Origin: Aquimarina sp. ERC-38
GTDB taxonomy: Bacteria; Bacteroidota; Bacteroidia; Flavobacteriales; Flavobacteriaceae
Assembly (NCBI RefSeq): GCF_026222555.1
Contig: NZ_CP098511.1
Location: forward strand, 1,035,501 to 1,099,500
Direction: 5' to 3'
DNA length: 64,000 bases
Shown: positions 6,655 through 15,742 of the stretch, one piece after another
Position numbering within the stretch: position 1 is the stretch's first letter
How the letters are laid out: every line of letters begins with the position of its first letter
Notes under the pieces: generated by a model
What the model saw: only the letters and a program-made list of their open reading frames with translations
Told to the model about the DNA's origin: nothing
Database searches by the model: none
Translations under genes and position numbers: made by a program

Positions 6655-8349
6655 TTATAAAATTGACTTAATATCTTTTACTTTTAGTTGAAGGGTAATC
6701 TCATCGTTCCATTCATTTTCATCAATGGTATAAGCAATAGAACATGAACATTGATTTTCTATAAAATCGCATTTCGACCCTAAATTAAACCCGATTGCAT
6801 TAAAACGACTATTTCTTTTTACAAATGTTGCTTTTAAATGTTTTGAATCAGATCCCACACATTTACCATATCCGGTATCTTTAACACCCTCCGTCATAAA
6901 AACCGGCATCATATTACCGGGGCCAAATGGTGCAAATTGCTTTAGAATACGGTGTAGTTTAGGCGTGATTTCAGAAAATTCTAATGTATTATCAATGATA
7001 ATTTCAGGTTCTTTTAGGTTAGTAGATAACGTATTTAAAACTACTTCTTCAAATTTATTTTTAAAATCTTGATATTGGTGTTCATATAGAGTTAATCCCG
7101 CGGCATATTTATGTCCTCCGAATTGTTCCAAATGATCTGCACATTGTTGTAAAGCTTTGTAGACATCAAAACCTTTAACTGACCGTACTGAAGCTGCTAG
7201 TTTATCTCCGCTTTTAGTAAAAACAACCGTAGGTCGATAGTAGGTTTCTGTTAATCGGGAAGCTACAATACCAATAACCCCCTTATGCCATGCTTTGTGA
7301 TACACTACGGTGGATGCATTTGCTTCTTCATTATTTTCTATAATTTGGGTCAAAGCCTCTACAGTCGTGTGCTGATCCGTAACACGCCGGTCACTATTAA
7401 AATGTTCGATTTCTTGTGCATACTGCCTTGCAGTTTCCGGATGTTCTTCTTTTAAAAGCATGACTGCATGCTGACCGTGTTTCATACGTCCGGCAGCATT
7501 AATTCGTGGGGCAATGATAAAAACCACATCAGTAATAGTGAGTTCTTCTTTCTTTACCGAACTTAAAAGTGCTTTAAAGCCTATTCTGGGTTTTGTATTT
7601 AGTAACCTTAATCCATGATAGGTCAAAATCCTATTTTCACCGGTCATAGGTACAATATCCGCAGCAATAGCAGTTGCAACCAAATCCAGGTAAGGAATCA
7701 AATTTGAAAAAGGTTCTTGTAAATAAAAGGTGATGGCCTGAATCAGCTTAAAACCTACTCCGCAACCACATAATTCTTTATAGGGGTACGGACAATCTTC
7801 TCTTTTAGGATCTAACACAGCAATAGCATCAGGAATTTTAGCGCCGGGACGATGATGGTCACAAATAATAAAGTCAATGTCTTTTTCTTTTGCGTAAATT
7901 ACTTTGTCAATAGCTTTAATCCCGCAGTCTAAAGTAATAATTAGGCTTATATCATTATCCGAAGCATAATCGATCCCCTGATAAGAAACTCCGTAACCTT
8001 CCTGATACCGGTCTGGTATATAGGTGGTAATTAAAGAAGATTTGGTTTCTAAAAATGAAGACAGCAGGGCTACTGAGGTAGTTCCATCTACATCATAATC
8101 ACCGTATACTAATATTCTTTCTTTATTTTGCAAAGCTTCCACGATACGATCTACTGCTTTTTGCATATCCTTCATTAAAAAAGGATCGTGCAGATCTTTT
8201 AAGTCCGGACGAAAAAAGGCTTTAGCTTCTTCAAAAGTTTTGATGTCACGTTGCACTAATAAACGGCTGATCTGATCCGGAACTCCCAGGGCTTTAGAAA
8301 GATGTTGTACCTCATTAAGATTGGGTTGTGGTTTTATAGTCCACCTCAT
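6655..8349 (-). CDS. recJ: Single-stranded-DNA exonuclease RecJ
   Basis: This 564-aa protein is a DHH-family 5'-3' ssDNA exonuclease acting in recombination and mismatch repair. Motif I is ILVYGDYDVDGTTS, motif II is ITLDCGIKA, and the DHH signature is IICDHHRPG. The DHHA1 part includes APRINAAGRM and QFGGHKYAAGL. The start is set at MRWTIKPQPN (8349) because this is the normal family N-terminus. An in-frame TTG at 8385 would lie inside a candidate -7 box, which argues against it. The length matches flavobacterial RecJ. Confidence 0.95.
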   Translation of the reverse strand: MRWTIKPQPNLNEVQHLSKALGVPDQISRLLVQRDIKTFEEAKAFFRPDLKDLHDPFLMKDMQKAVDRIVEALQNKERILVYGDYDVDGTTSVALLSSFLETKSSLITTYIPDRYQEGYGVSYQGIDYASDNDISLIITLDCGIKAIDKVIYAKEKDIDFIICDHHRPGAKIPDAIAVLDPKREDCPYPYKELCGCGVGFKLIQAITFYLQEPFSNLIPYLDLVATAIAADIVPMTGENRILTYHGLRLLNTKPRIGFKALLSSVKKEELTITDVVFIIAPRINAAGRMKHGQHAVMLLKEEHPETARQYAQEIEHFNSDRRVTDQHTTVEALTQIIENNEEANASTVVYHKAWHKGVIGIVASRLTETYYRPTVVFTKSGDKLAASVRSVKGFDVYKALQQCADHLEQFGGHKYAAGLTLYEHQYQDFKNKFEEVVLNTLSTNLKEPEIIIDNTLEFSEITPKLHRILKQFAPFGPGNMMPVFMTEGVKDTGYGKCVGSDSKHLKATFVKRNSRFNAIGFNLGSKCDFIENQCSCSIAYTIDENEWNDEITLQLKVKDIKSIL

Positions 8350-8382
8350 AGAACAGGATAAAATATTAGTATGATTGCGATA

Positions 8383-8390
8383 CAAAATTA
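8383..8390 (-). promoter_or_regulatory. Candidate -7 box (TAATTTTG, minus strand) for recJ
   Basis: It reads CAAAATTA on the plus strand and sits 33 bp upstream of the chosen recJ ATG. Its position supports that start over the in-frame TTG it overlaps. Confidence 0.4.
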
Positions 8391-8437
8391 CCGTTTTTCT
8401 TAGAATTTAAGGTATTATTAACTTTTATTAGAAGTTA

Positions 8438-8539
8438 ATTAGTACTGGTAAAGATTCAAGACCCACCTGCGGACGGGCAGGTCATTATCACTTTAAGAAT
8501 CAGGAGTCAAGACTGGTTATTATAATATTGAAAATCAAG
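8438..8539 (+). repeat. Dispersed ~100-bp hairpin repeat, copy A
   Basis: It contains an imperfect GC-rich hairpin (8459-8483, core GCGGACGGGCAGGTC) followed by an AT-rich half ending ATATTGAAAAT. The same arrangement recurs at 9534-9637 and, inverted, at 17047-17138. All three lie between genes. Confidence 0.8.
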
Positions 8540-8609
8540 TTATTATTTTTTCTATTTCGTTCGAATTGACGGAAAAAATTAATTTTTCTGAATACTTTAC
8601 AAATAAAAA

Positions 8610-8738
8610 GAGTGTCGACAAATTTCCGTAAATAGAGATTTTTATAATTTTTCAATTTCTAAAATTGCTTGATTTTATTAAGTTTTTGTTTCTGAAAAAA
8701 TCAAGTTATCAGCAAAACCGGAAATTTGTCGTACACTC
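8610..8738. mobile_element. MITE-like element with 20-bp inverted termini and 8-bp target duplication
   Basis: Left end 8610-8628 (GAGTGTCGACAAATTTCCG) matches the reverse complement of the right end 8719-8738 except for one extra base. The 129-bp unit is bounded by the identical octamer AATAAAAA at 8602-8609 and 8739-8746, as expected for a target-site duplication. It encodes no protein; it was probably mobilised by a transposase encoded elsewhere. Confidence 0.7.
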
Positions 8739-8875
8739 AATAAAAACTATTTTACAAAATTAGGAATATTCAGGTAACTAAGCTTAAAGTTGCATGATCA
8801 TCTTTAAATCTAAGAAGCTTATAACTAAACAATGAATTATTTTGTACTTTCATAGCAAATTTTAGAACTCATTTT

Positions 8876-9466
8876 ATGCCTTTAGTAGCTCCTTTATCCC
8901 CTGAACATAGCCCCGAAACTAAAAAATTAGCCGAATTCTTTAACGAGACGCTAGGTTTTTGCCCGAATTCTATATTGACAATGCAATATCGACCTGCAAT
9001 ATCTAAAGCTTTTATTAATTTAAACATGGCGGTAATGGCTAATGAAGGGCGGGTAACTTCAGCGTTAAAAAGAATGATTGCCTGGGTGAGTAGTAATGCC
9101 ACGGGTTGCCGGTATTGCCAGGCTCATGCGATCCGGGCAGCAGAACGTTACGGGGCAGAACAGGAGCAATTGGATAATATCTGGGAATACAAAACACATC
9201 CTGCTTTTAGTGATGCGGAACGAGCTGCACTGGACTTTTCGCTAGCGGCTAGCCAGGTACCTAATGCCGTTGATGCGCAAATTAAAGAAGAGCTTTATAA
9301 ATACTGGGATGAAGGCGAAATCGTGGAAATGCTAGGTGTCATTTCCCTCTTTGGATACCTAAACCGATGGAATGATTCTATGGGAACTACCTTGGAAAAA
9401 GATGCTATAGCAAGTGGGAATCAATATTTAGGGAAACACGGTTTTGAAGTAGGGAAGCATGTATGA
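8876..9466 (+). CDS. AhpD-like / peroxidase-related carboxymuconolactone decarboxylase family protein
   Basis: This 196-aa all-helical protein has the redox motif TGCRYCQAHAIRAA, with Cys78, Cys81 and His84, as in AhpD-type alkylhydroperoxidases. The C-terminal half (AALDFSLAASQVPNAV...GEIVEMLGVISLFGYLNRWND) is typical of the peroxidase-related CMD subgroup. Such proteins reduce peroxides through a Cys pair, often with a thiol cofactor. The natural partner is unknown. It stands alone between two repeat-containing gaps. Confidence 0.8.
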   Translation: MPLVAPLSPEHSPETKKLAEFFNETLGFCPNSILTMQYRPAISKAFINLNMAVMANEGRVTSALKRMIAWVSSNATGCRYCQAHAIRAAERYGAEQEQLDNIWEYKTHPAFSDAERAALDFSLAASQVPNAVDAQIKEELYKYWDEGEIVEMLGVISLFGYLNRWNDSMGTTLEKDAIASGNQYLGKHGFEVGKHV

Positions 9467-9533
9467 TATGAAGTAAAAGAGTTTAGATCGCTATTGCTTT
9501 TATAATCAAGAACCAGGACTTTTATTAAAACTT

Positions 9534-9637
9534 ATTAGTGTCCGGTAAAGATTCAAGACCCGCCTGCGGACGGGCAGGTCGCTATCGCTTCTAGAAACAA
9601 GAATCAAGACTAATCATTATAGTATTGAAAATAAATA
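9534..9637 (+). repeat. Dispersed ~100-bp hairpin repeat, copy B
   Basis: Nearly the same as copy A. It begins ATTAGTG, has the GC-rich hairpin at 9556-9580 and the AT-rich half ending near 9637. It lies in the 318-bp gap after the AhpD-like gene; I see no gene in that gap. Confidence 0.8.
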
Positions 9638-9784
9638 TTTACGTTAAAGAGCAAATTACTTTTAAAAAGTAAAAAAGCAACCTCCAAACAGTTCAAAGTT
9701 TGGAATTACCTTATTTTACTATGCCTTCTAAACTTTTATTTATTTTAACCAGATACTGATGATTAAAATTAAAAAACTTCTAAC

Positions 9785-10378
9785 TTAAACCTTTAGAATT
9801 TCTTTCACTAAAACCCTTAACTCCGGAAGTACTTCTTGTTCAAACCAGGGGTTTTTTGCCCGCCAGATTCGGTTACGAGGAGAAGGATGTGGTAAAGGAA
9901 AATAGTCCGGTAGATACTCTTTAAAATTTTTGACCGTTTCGGTAAGTGTTCGTTTTGCTTTTTTTCCTAAATAATATTTTTGTGAATATTGTCCAATCAA
10001 AAACCTAATTTTTAAATGATTAAGCTCAGAAAAAACGGATGAATGCCATAAAGGGGCGCATTCCGGTCGGGGAGGTAAATCGCCACTTTTTCCTTTTCCC
10101 GGATAGCAAAACCCAATAGGTATAATCCCAAAATTGTCAGGATTATAAAAAACATCTTCGGTAACCTGTAACCAGCGTTTTAATTCACGACCTCCCGGAT
10201 CATCCCAGGGAATTCCTGATTTATGAGCAATGCTTCCTGGAGCTTGACTTACTAAGGCGATTTTAGTACTCTTTGATGCAGAAATAATAGGATTAGGACC
10301 CAGCGGCAGATGCTCGGAACATAGGGTACAGGATCTTATTTCAGATAATAGTTTTTGAATATTCGGTAAATTTAAAAT
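9785..10378 (-). CDS. Uracil-DNA glycosylase family protein without a normal start codon
   Basis: An uninterrupted frame of about 197 residues runs from just after a TGA at 10379-10381. It shows CTLCSEHLPLG, then SQAPG (motif A, normally GQAPG), GIPWDDPGGREL, PIGFCYPGKGKSGDLPPRPEC and HPSPRN (motif B). These are hallmarks of the UDG-superfamily subgroup common in Bacteroidota that removes uracil or related bases from DNA. The oddity is that no ATG or GTG exists in the N-terminal part; the first possible starts are ATT at 10378 or a TTG at 10000, the latter removing motif A. The start has been lost by mutation or is a rare ATT. Confidence 0.7.
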   Translation of the reverse strand: MLNLPNIQKLLSEIRSCTLCSEHLPLGPNPIISASKSTKIALVSQAPGSIAHKSGIPWDDPGGRELKRWLQVTEDVFYNPDNFGIIPIGFCYPGKGKSGDLPPRPECAPLWHSSVFSELNHLKIRFLIGQYSQKYYLGKKAKRTLTETVKNFKEYLPDYFPLPHPSPRNRIWRAKNPWFEQEVLPELRVLVKEILKV

Positions 10379-10480
10379 TCAGTTTTAGCAGACTTCAACA
10401 GTGACTTTCAAGCACCTGTATGAACTATTCATTGCAAAGTAAATCTTATTTATATACCATGTGCTTCTAATAAAAATAAA

Positions 10481-10963
10481 TTAGTGCTGTTTTTTAAGTC
10501 TTTGGTCAAATTGTAAAGCTTGCGTTTCTAAAATTTTAATATTGCCACTTTCACTATGATTTGGGTTGATAAGATAATTATATTCTGAAGGTACAATACA
10601 ACTGGGTACTTTTAATACTGCTGCTTTTTTGTATAAAATAAAATCATCTCCAATAAACTTTGTACCCAGTCCGGGGGGTTTGGCATCCCAGTTTTCAGGC
10701 AAATCTTCCAATTTGATTTCTGCGATGCTTACCGTATCCGGGATTTCAATAGTAAGGTAGTTTCGATCTGAAGGTAAATCTTCACTGGTATCTAAGTGCA
10801 TTGTAACTTCTAAAAGTGAAAGCGCCCGAGACTCCGAAGTGTAAACCATAAAAGTGTTTTTACTATTCCATCGAAATCCACCGGAAGAAGCTGCCCCTAT
10901 ACCTGTTAATGCTGTTTCTAAATATTTGGTTCTTTCAATTCGATAGACCAGCATATTAAGCAA
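10481..10963 (-). CDS. RES-domain toxin
   Basis: This 160-aa protein shows the RES pattern: VYRIERTKYLETALTGIGA (Arg early), SGGFRWNSKNTFMVYTSES, and SLLEVTMHL with a conserved Glu, then VPSCIVPSEYNYLINP near the end. RES toxins of the RES-Xre type degrade NAD+ or modify a host target. Its start overlaps the upstream antitoxin gene by 8 nt, the normal toxin-second layout. Either of two nearby methionines could be the start. Confidence 0.85.
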   Translation of the reverse strand: MLNMLVYRIERTKYLETALTGIGAASSGGFRWNSKNTFMVYTSESRALSLLEVTMHLDTSEDLPSDRNYLTIEIPDTVSIAEIKLEDLPENWDAKPPGLGTKFIGDDFILYKKAAVLKVPSCIVPSEYNYLINPNHSESGNIKILETQALQFDQRLKKQH

Positions 10964-11450
10964 AATTGCCGTATTCCAGACGATCTAGACTGTTTTTAAC
11001 CTGTTGAATACCTAGTAACGAGTCAAAAAGCGAATCCGGAGAAACACCTCCTAACGAAATATTAGGTTTTTGTAACCACCTTTGAAATTTTTCAATTTCA
11101 TTATTAAAAACGATACATCCGTAATCAAATAATTCAGTTAAGGTTAGTATGAATTCACTGTCCTTTTTACTCAATATACTTTTAGCCTTTTTCTTTTTAT
11201 TATAAGTGGTCTGGACAATTTGCAATGCATTCAAATAGTGTTTTACCGGGATATTAGAACGTTTGCTTAGGGCTTCAATAGCTCCGTAGGGTAATCCTTT
11301 TCTGATAATTTGAATTTTATCTTCATACCCTGACCAACTGAAATTCTTATTGTCAATAGTTAAATAAAAAAGTGACTTTTTTTTATCTCTTGAATTCCTA
11401 TCAGCTCTTTTTAAGCTATTTTGTATATCTAACTTTTCCATAGATCGCAA
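10956..11450 (-). CDS. Xre/MbcA/ParS-type antitoxin (DUF2384)
   Basis: This 164-aa protein is encoded directly before the RES toxin. The N-terminal part (IIRKGLPYGAIEALSKRSNIPVKHYLNALQI) is Xre-like, and the C-terminal helix-rich part (ELFDYGCIVFNNEIEKFQRWLQKPNISLGGVSPDSLFDSLLGIQQVKNSLDRLEYG) is the DUF2384 toxin-binding domain, ending with the usual R-x-x-Y-G. These proteins block the RES active site and repress their own promoter. An alternative start is the Met three residues on. Confidence 0.85.
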   Translation of the reverse strand: MRSMEKLDIQNSLKRADRNSRDKKKSLFYLTIDNKNFSWSGYEDKIQIIRKGLPYGAIEALSKRSNIPVKHYLNALQIVQTTYNKKKKAKSILSKKDSEFILTLTELFDYGCIVFNNEIEKFQRWLQKPNISLGGVSPDSLFDSLLGIQQVKNSLDRLEYGNFA

Positions 11451-11577
11451 CTAGCATTTATACTATAAATATACAATATATTTACTGTTTTAATTGTTTC
11501 AATTAGGAAGTTTTATTAACTTTTCTATTTCAAGATTTGACTTTTCATTAGATAAGAAGATATAAAAAATTCTTATT

Positions 11578-12249
11578 TCACTTCTTCCCTGCAACCACAA
11601 GTACAATTTCGCCTTTTGGTGCTTTTTCTTTAAAATGAGCTATCATTTCTTCTAAAGTACCCCGAATAGTTTCTTCGTAAATTTTACTAATTTCACGCGA
11701 AACTGAGGTTTGCCGATCTTTTCCTAAAAATTCTGATAGATGGGTTAGGGTTTTAAGTAATTTATGCGGGGATTCATAAAAGATTATCGTTCTTGTTTCT
11801 TCACTCAACATCTGTAACCGGGTTTGCCGGCCTTTTTTTACCGGTAAAAAGCCTTCAAAAACGAATTTATCATTAGGTAACCCACTATTTACCAAGGCGG
11901 GAACAAAAGCAGTGGCTCCCGGTAAGCAGTCCACCTCTACCCCTTGTTGAATACAAGCCCTGACCAGTAAAAACCCAGGATCACTAATGGCGGGAGTTCC
12001 GGCATCACTAATCATAGCCACAGTCTCCCCTTGCTTGATACGGTTGACAATACCTGCTGTTACCTGATGCTCATTATGCATATGATAACTTTGCATGGAC
12101 GTGGTAATCTCAAAATGTTTTAGAAGTTTACCGCTGGTACGGGTATCTTCTGCCAGGATACGATCCGCATTCTTCAAAACACTAAGCGCACGTAAAGTGA
12201 TATCTTCCAGATTTCCGATGGGAGTCGGCACTATATATAATTTGGACAT
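11578..12249 (-). CDS. rsmI: 16S rRNA (cytidine-1402-2'-O)-methyltransferase RsmI
   Basis: This 223-aa protein of the tetrapyrrole methylase fold begins LYIVPTPIGNLEDITLRAL and carries AEDTRTSGKLLKHF, MISDAGTPAISDPGF and FYESPHKLLKTL, the standard RsmI motifs. It methylates the ribose of C1402 in the ribosomal decoding centre using S-adenosylmethionine. It is shorter than the E. coli protein because it lacks the C-terminal extension, as in many Bacteroidota. It lies 3 bp after the upstream gene on the same strand. Confidence 0.95.
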   Translation of the reverse strand: MSKLYIVPTPIGNLEDITLRALSVLKNADRILAEDTRTSGKLLKHFEITTSMQSYHMHNEHQVTAGIVNRIKQGETVAMISDAGTPAISDPGFLLVRACIQQGVEVDCLPGATAFVPALVNSGLPNDKFVFEGFLPVKKGRQTRLQMLSEETRTIIFYESPHKLLKTLTHLSEFLGKDRQTSVSREISKIYEETIRGTLEEMIAHFKEKAPKGEIVLVVAGKK

Positions 12250-12252
12250 CGG

Positions 12253-13149
12253 TTATGCTTCAAATCGATTGGCAATAATATCCATAAACCGCTGTTCATA
12301 TTCTTCTTTACCTTTCCATTGTCTGTAATCCGGTTTGACCATTTCATTAACAAATGCAAAAGCTTCTCCCTTACTATGTTTAGTATTTAGCTGTGATAGC
12401 ACTCGATTATAATCCGAGGTGCTATTATCAAATAAATGTTTAATAAAAGCTAATCGATCGTTTAAGCCGATTTGGATACTTTTTTTTAGCTGATCGTTTA
12501 AAGATTTTGGTTTATTGGTAGCTGTCGCATTAGTATATCCGCCGATATCCTGCATATCATTTTTTATAAATCCGGTAGTGGTAAGAGCATCGTTTTTATT
12601 AAAAACAGCAGTAGCCGGTACAAATAAGTCTTCGCTTATCTTTTCATTGATATTTTCAATGACAAATTCGGGTCGGGTTTCTTTTTCTTCCGGAATTTCT
12701 TCTGTTTTCACTTCGGGTTTATCGTGAGCATCCTCTATTGTAATACTTTCTTTTATGGTTTCTTTTGATGTATCTTCGAGTAGCTCTTCAATAGGTTTGG
12801 ACTCAACTTCAACCTTTTTTTCTTCCCTACTTAATTCAAGTATAGGTTCTGTTTCTGCTTTTGTATATGGGGTTTCGGGTTCTTCTGAAGTCTCAACAAT
12901 TATAGTATCCACCTCGGTAGTTTCAGAAATAGTTGCTATCGTTTCCTGGTTTTTATGTTCCAAAGCTTCGTAAACACTTCCCAGGGTAGGTTGCGGACCT
13001 TTAAAATGTTGTTCGCTAAAATGCAGAATGGTCAAGGTTTCGTATAGCTTTCGGGTTTCTGCTAATAAGCTTTCCGTATCCGACTTATCTTTTATCTGTA
13101 ATAGGCGATGTGCAATACTAACTAATTCAGCTTCCAGCTTTTTTTTCAT
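12253..13149 (-). CDS. Conserved hypothetical protein with acidic low-complexity middle
   Basis: This 298-aa protein has an N-terminal helical region (about 1-60, coiled-coil-like), a Glu/Thr/Ser-rich acidic linker (about 70-160, many EE and TEE steps), and a conserved-looking C-terminal block: DQLKKSIQIGLNDRLAFIKHLFDNS, then DYNRVLSQLNTKHSKGEA and YRQWKGKEEYEQRFMDII. There is no signal peptide or membrane helix. It resembles a flavobacterial family of unknown function found next to rsmI. It is probably co-transcribed with rsmI. Confidence 0.7.
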   Translation of the reverse strand: MKKKLEAELVSIAHRLLQIKDKSDTESLLAETRKLYETLTILHFSEQHFKGPQPTLGSVYEALEHKNQETIATISETTEVDTIIVETSEEPETPYTKAETEPILELSREEKKVEVESKPIEELLEDTSKETIKESITIEDAHDKPEVKTEEIPEEKETRPEFVIENINEKISEDLFVPATAVFNKNDALTTTGFIKNDMQDIGGYTNATATNKPKSLNDQLKKSIQIGLNDRLAFIKHLFDNSTSDYNRVLSQLNTKHSKGEAFAFVNEMVKPDYRQWKGKEEYEQRFMDIIANRFEA

Positions 13150-13292
13150 AATCTTTATAAGGTTTGGGGTACGATTTTGGATTTTTAATAAATTTACCGC
13201 AACTTAAAAATTTCAGCAAATTATTAGGGTACGAATTTTAAGTATTGTACTTTTTGTTTTAAATTAATTAGTTAAACTCTCTGTAAAAATCT

Positions 13293-13928
13293 ATGTTTTT
13301 AGAAAACACCGTAAATCATAAAGAACAATTCGGATGGATAGAAGTCATTTGCGGATCTATGTTTTCTGGTAAAACCGAAGAATTAATACGACGTCTAAAA
13401 CGGGCAAAGTTTGCCAGGCAAAAAGTAGAAATCTTCAAACCTGCCATAGATACGCGTTACGATGAAGAAATGGTCATATCTCATGATGCCAATGAAATCC
13501 GGTCAACCCCGGTACCCGCTGCTGCAAATATACCTATATTGGCAGATGCTTGTGATGTGGTAGGAATTGATGAAGCCCAGTTTTTTGATAACGAAATTAT
13601 TAAAGTCTGTAATGACCTAGCTAATAGTGGTATCCGAGTGATTGTTGCTGGTCTGGATATGGATTTTAAAGGAAATCCATTTGGACCTATGCCCGGATTA
13701 ATGGCTACTGCCGAGTATGTGACCAAAGTACATGCGGTTTGTACCCGAACCGGTAACCTGGCGCAGTATAGCTTTAGAAAAAATCAAAAAGACGACCTGG
13801 TTTTATTAGGAGAAACCGAAACCTACGAACCTTTAAGCCGAGCTGCGTATTACAAAGCCATGCTGAGAGAAAAGGTAAAAGATATTAAAGTCCGGGATGC
13901 GGAGTTGGTACAAAAGAAAAAGAAATGA
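13293..13928 (+). CDS. tdk: Thymidine kinase (TK1 type)
   Basis: This 211-aa protein has the P-loop GSMFSGKT at 21-28, the DEAQFF Walker-B/base motif, and the lasso-region YxR part ([13 protein letters not shown]). It phosphorylates thymidine with ATP in the salvage pathway. The structural zinc site seems reduced: where many TK1 enzymes have CxxC the sequence reads VCTRTG, and the second cysteine pair is absent. The stop codon overlaps the start of alr (ATGA), so translation is likely coupled. Confidence 0.93.
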   Translation: MFLENTVNHKEQFGWIEVICGSMFSGKTEELIRRLKRAKFARQKVEIFKPAIDTRYDEEMVISHDANEIRSTPVPAAANIPILADACDVVGIDEAQFFDNEIIKVCNDLANSGIRVIVAGLDMDFKGNPFGPMPGLMATAEYVTKVHAVCTRTGNLAQYSFRKNQKDDLVLLGETETYEPLSRAAYYKAMLREKVKDIKVRDAELVQKKKK

Positions 13929-15037
13929 CAAACATGTACCATGAAACCGTTCTGGAAATTCACTTACCGCATCTTACCCATAATTTTAAGTATTTAAAGA
14001 GTAAAATCTCAGCCGAAACTAAATTTATGGCCGTGGTGAAAGCTGCGGGCTACGGAAGCGAAGCAGCGCCTGTTGCAAAACACTTGCAAAGCCTTGGCGT
14101 TGATTATTTTGCTGTTGCCTACACGTCTGAAGGTGTAGAACTGGTGCAAAAAGGTATTACTACTCCTATCCTGGTACTACACCCACAACCCACACATTTT
14201 AAAGAACTGGTTACACATCGATTGATACCCAGTTTGTACAATCTGTATGTCCTAAAGGAATTTATTCAATTCTGTACATCTGAGGGTATTACTCAATACC
14301 CGGTACACCTTAAATTCAATACCGGATTAAACAGGATTGGTTTTTCTATGGATGATATTGATGCATGTTATGGACTAATCAGGAACACAAAAGCTGTAAT
14401 AGTAGAAGGGATCTTATCACATTTAGCCGCCAGTGAAGATTTAAAAGAAAAAGAATTCACATTAGGACAAATTAAAAGTTTTCAAACAATCGTGTCAAAA
14501 GCGCCATCCCTTTTTGGTACTATCCCTTTGGTGCATCAATCAAATACTTCCGGTATTTTAAATTATCCGGAAGCCCATTTTACCATGGTCCGAAGCGGGA
14601 TTGGCCTTTACGGATTTGGGAACGATGTTAAGTTTGATAAAAACCTAAAACCCGTAACTTCCTTAAAGTCGGTCATTACCCAGATAAATACTATTAAAAA
14701 AGGAGAAAGTGTAGGCTATAACCGGGCATTTGTTGCTAATAAAAAAACAATTTCAGCAACCATTGCCCTGGGTCACGCAGATGGTATTGGCAGAATTTTT
14801 GGAAATCAAAAAGGCTTTGTTTGGATACACGGTAAAAAAGCTCCTATTTTGGGTAATGTCTGTATGGATATGTTGATGGTTGATGTAACAGCTATTCTTT
14901 GTTCTGTAGGTGACGAAGTCATTATTTTTAATGCTCATCACACCGCAGCAAGTGTAGCTGAAATATCCGGTACTATTTCTTATGAATTGCTTACGGCAAT
15001 CTCACCCAGGGTTAAAAGAAAGATAATAAATAGGTAA
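13925..15037 (+). CDS. alr: Alanine racemase
   Basis: This 370-aa PLP-dependent fold III enzyme converts L-alanine to D-alanine for peptidoglycan. Lys39 in AVVKAAGYG is the PLP lysine; [22 protein letters not shown] and [10 protein letters not shown] are family motifs. The catalytic Tyr lies in SVGYNRAF and [13 protein letters not shown] is the usual C-terminal signature. The start overlaps tdk by 4 bp; a second ATG three codons on is also possible. Confidence 0.95.
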   Translation: MTNMYHETVLEIHLPHLTHNFKYLKSKISAETKFMAVVKAAGYGSEAAPVAKHLQSLGVDYFAVAYTSEGVELVQKGITTPILVLHPQPTHFKELVTHRLIPSLYNLYVLKEFIQFCTSEGITQYPVHLKFNTGLNRIGFSMDDIDACYGLIRNTKAVIVEGILSHLAASEDLKEKEFTLGQIKSFQTIVSKAPSLFGTIPLVHQSNTSGILNYPEAHFTMVRSGIGLYGFGNDVKFDKNLKPVTSLKSVITQINTIKKGESVGYNRAFVANKKTISATIALGHADGIGRIFGNQKGFVWIHGKKAPILGNVCMDMLMVDVTAILCSVGDEVIIFNAHHTAASVAEISGTISYELLTAISPRVKRKIINR

Positions 15038-15121
15038 AAAGCACAAATTATTGGCATAAAGTTAACTATTTAAAAAAATTAGTAAATTAGCGCACTAATT
15101 AATCACTAAAATTATTTCACA

Positions 15122-15547
15122 ATGGGTTTTTTCGCAGATTTTAAAAAGTTTTTATTAAAAGGTGACATCGTTGCTTTGGCCACTGCGGTTATTATTGGAG
15201 GGGCATTTAACAAAATTGTTGGTTCCTTAGTAGCAGATGTTATTATGCCTATTATAGGATTATTTATGGGAGGGCAAAATGTTAATAACCTATTCTTTAC
15301 ACTAGATGGTAGCGAACATGCAACGCTAGAAGCAGCAAAAGAAGCAAATGCTGCAATATTGACCTATGGTAATTTTCTACAGGCCATTATCGACTTTATT
15401 ATTATTGGTTTTGTCATATATTTGTTATTAAAAGGCTATGAAAAAACCAAGAAGAAGGAAGAAGCAGCTCCGGCAGCACCAAAAGGACCTACTCAAGAAG
15501 AACTTCTTATTGAAATTAGAGACGAATTAAAGAAAAAGAATATGTAA
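15122..15547 (+). CDS. mscL: Large-conductance mechanosensitive channel MscL
   Basis: This 141-aa protein has normal MscL length. It has an N-terminal amphipathic helix ([13 protein letters not shown]), a first membrane helix ([21 protein letters not shown]), a periplasmic loop, a second membrane helix ([21 protein letters not shown]) and a charged cytoplasmic tail ending in a short coiled-coil helix. MscL opens a wide pore under membrane tension to release solutes after osmotic downshock. It is followed by a clear terminator. Confidence 0.95.
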   Translation: MGFFADFKKFLLKGDIVALATAVIIGGAFNKIVGSLVADVIMPIIGLFMGGQNVNNLFFTLDGSEHATLEAAKEANAAILTYGNFLQAIIDFIIIGFVIYLLLKGYEKTKKKEEAAPAAPKGPTQEELLIEIRDELKKKNM

Positions 15548-15589
15548 AAAACGTGGCTTCACCGCTATATTACACTTTTTATTCATTAA

Positions 15590-15615
15590 ATCCCGCCTAG
15601 TGCGGGATCTTTTTT
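15590..15615 (+). terminator. Rho-independent terminator after mscL
   Basis: The stem ATCCCGC/GCGGGAT (15590-15596 with 15602-15608) has a 5-nt loop followed by CTTTTTT. Confidence 0.9.
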
Positions 15616-15742
15616 ACACAATCATTCTTGTTAAATATATAACAAAGTGTTTAAAATTGATGATTTTTAAACTTTTTATGGTCATTCACAATTAATTACG
15701 GATTTTTGTATTCTAAATAAAATAAATAGCTAAATATAGTAT

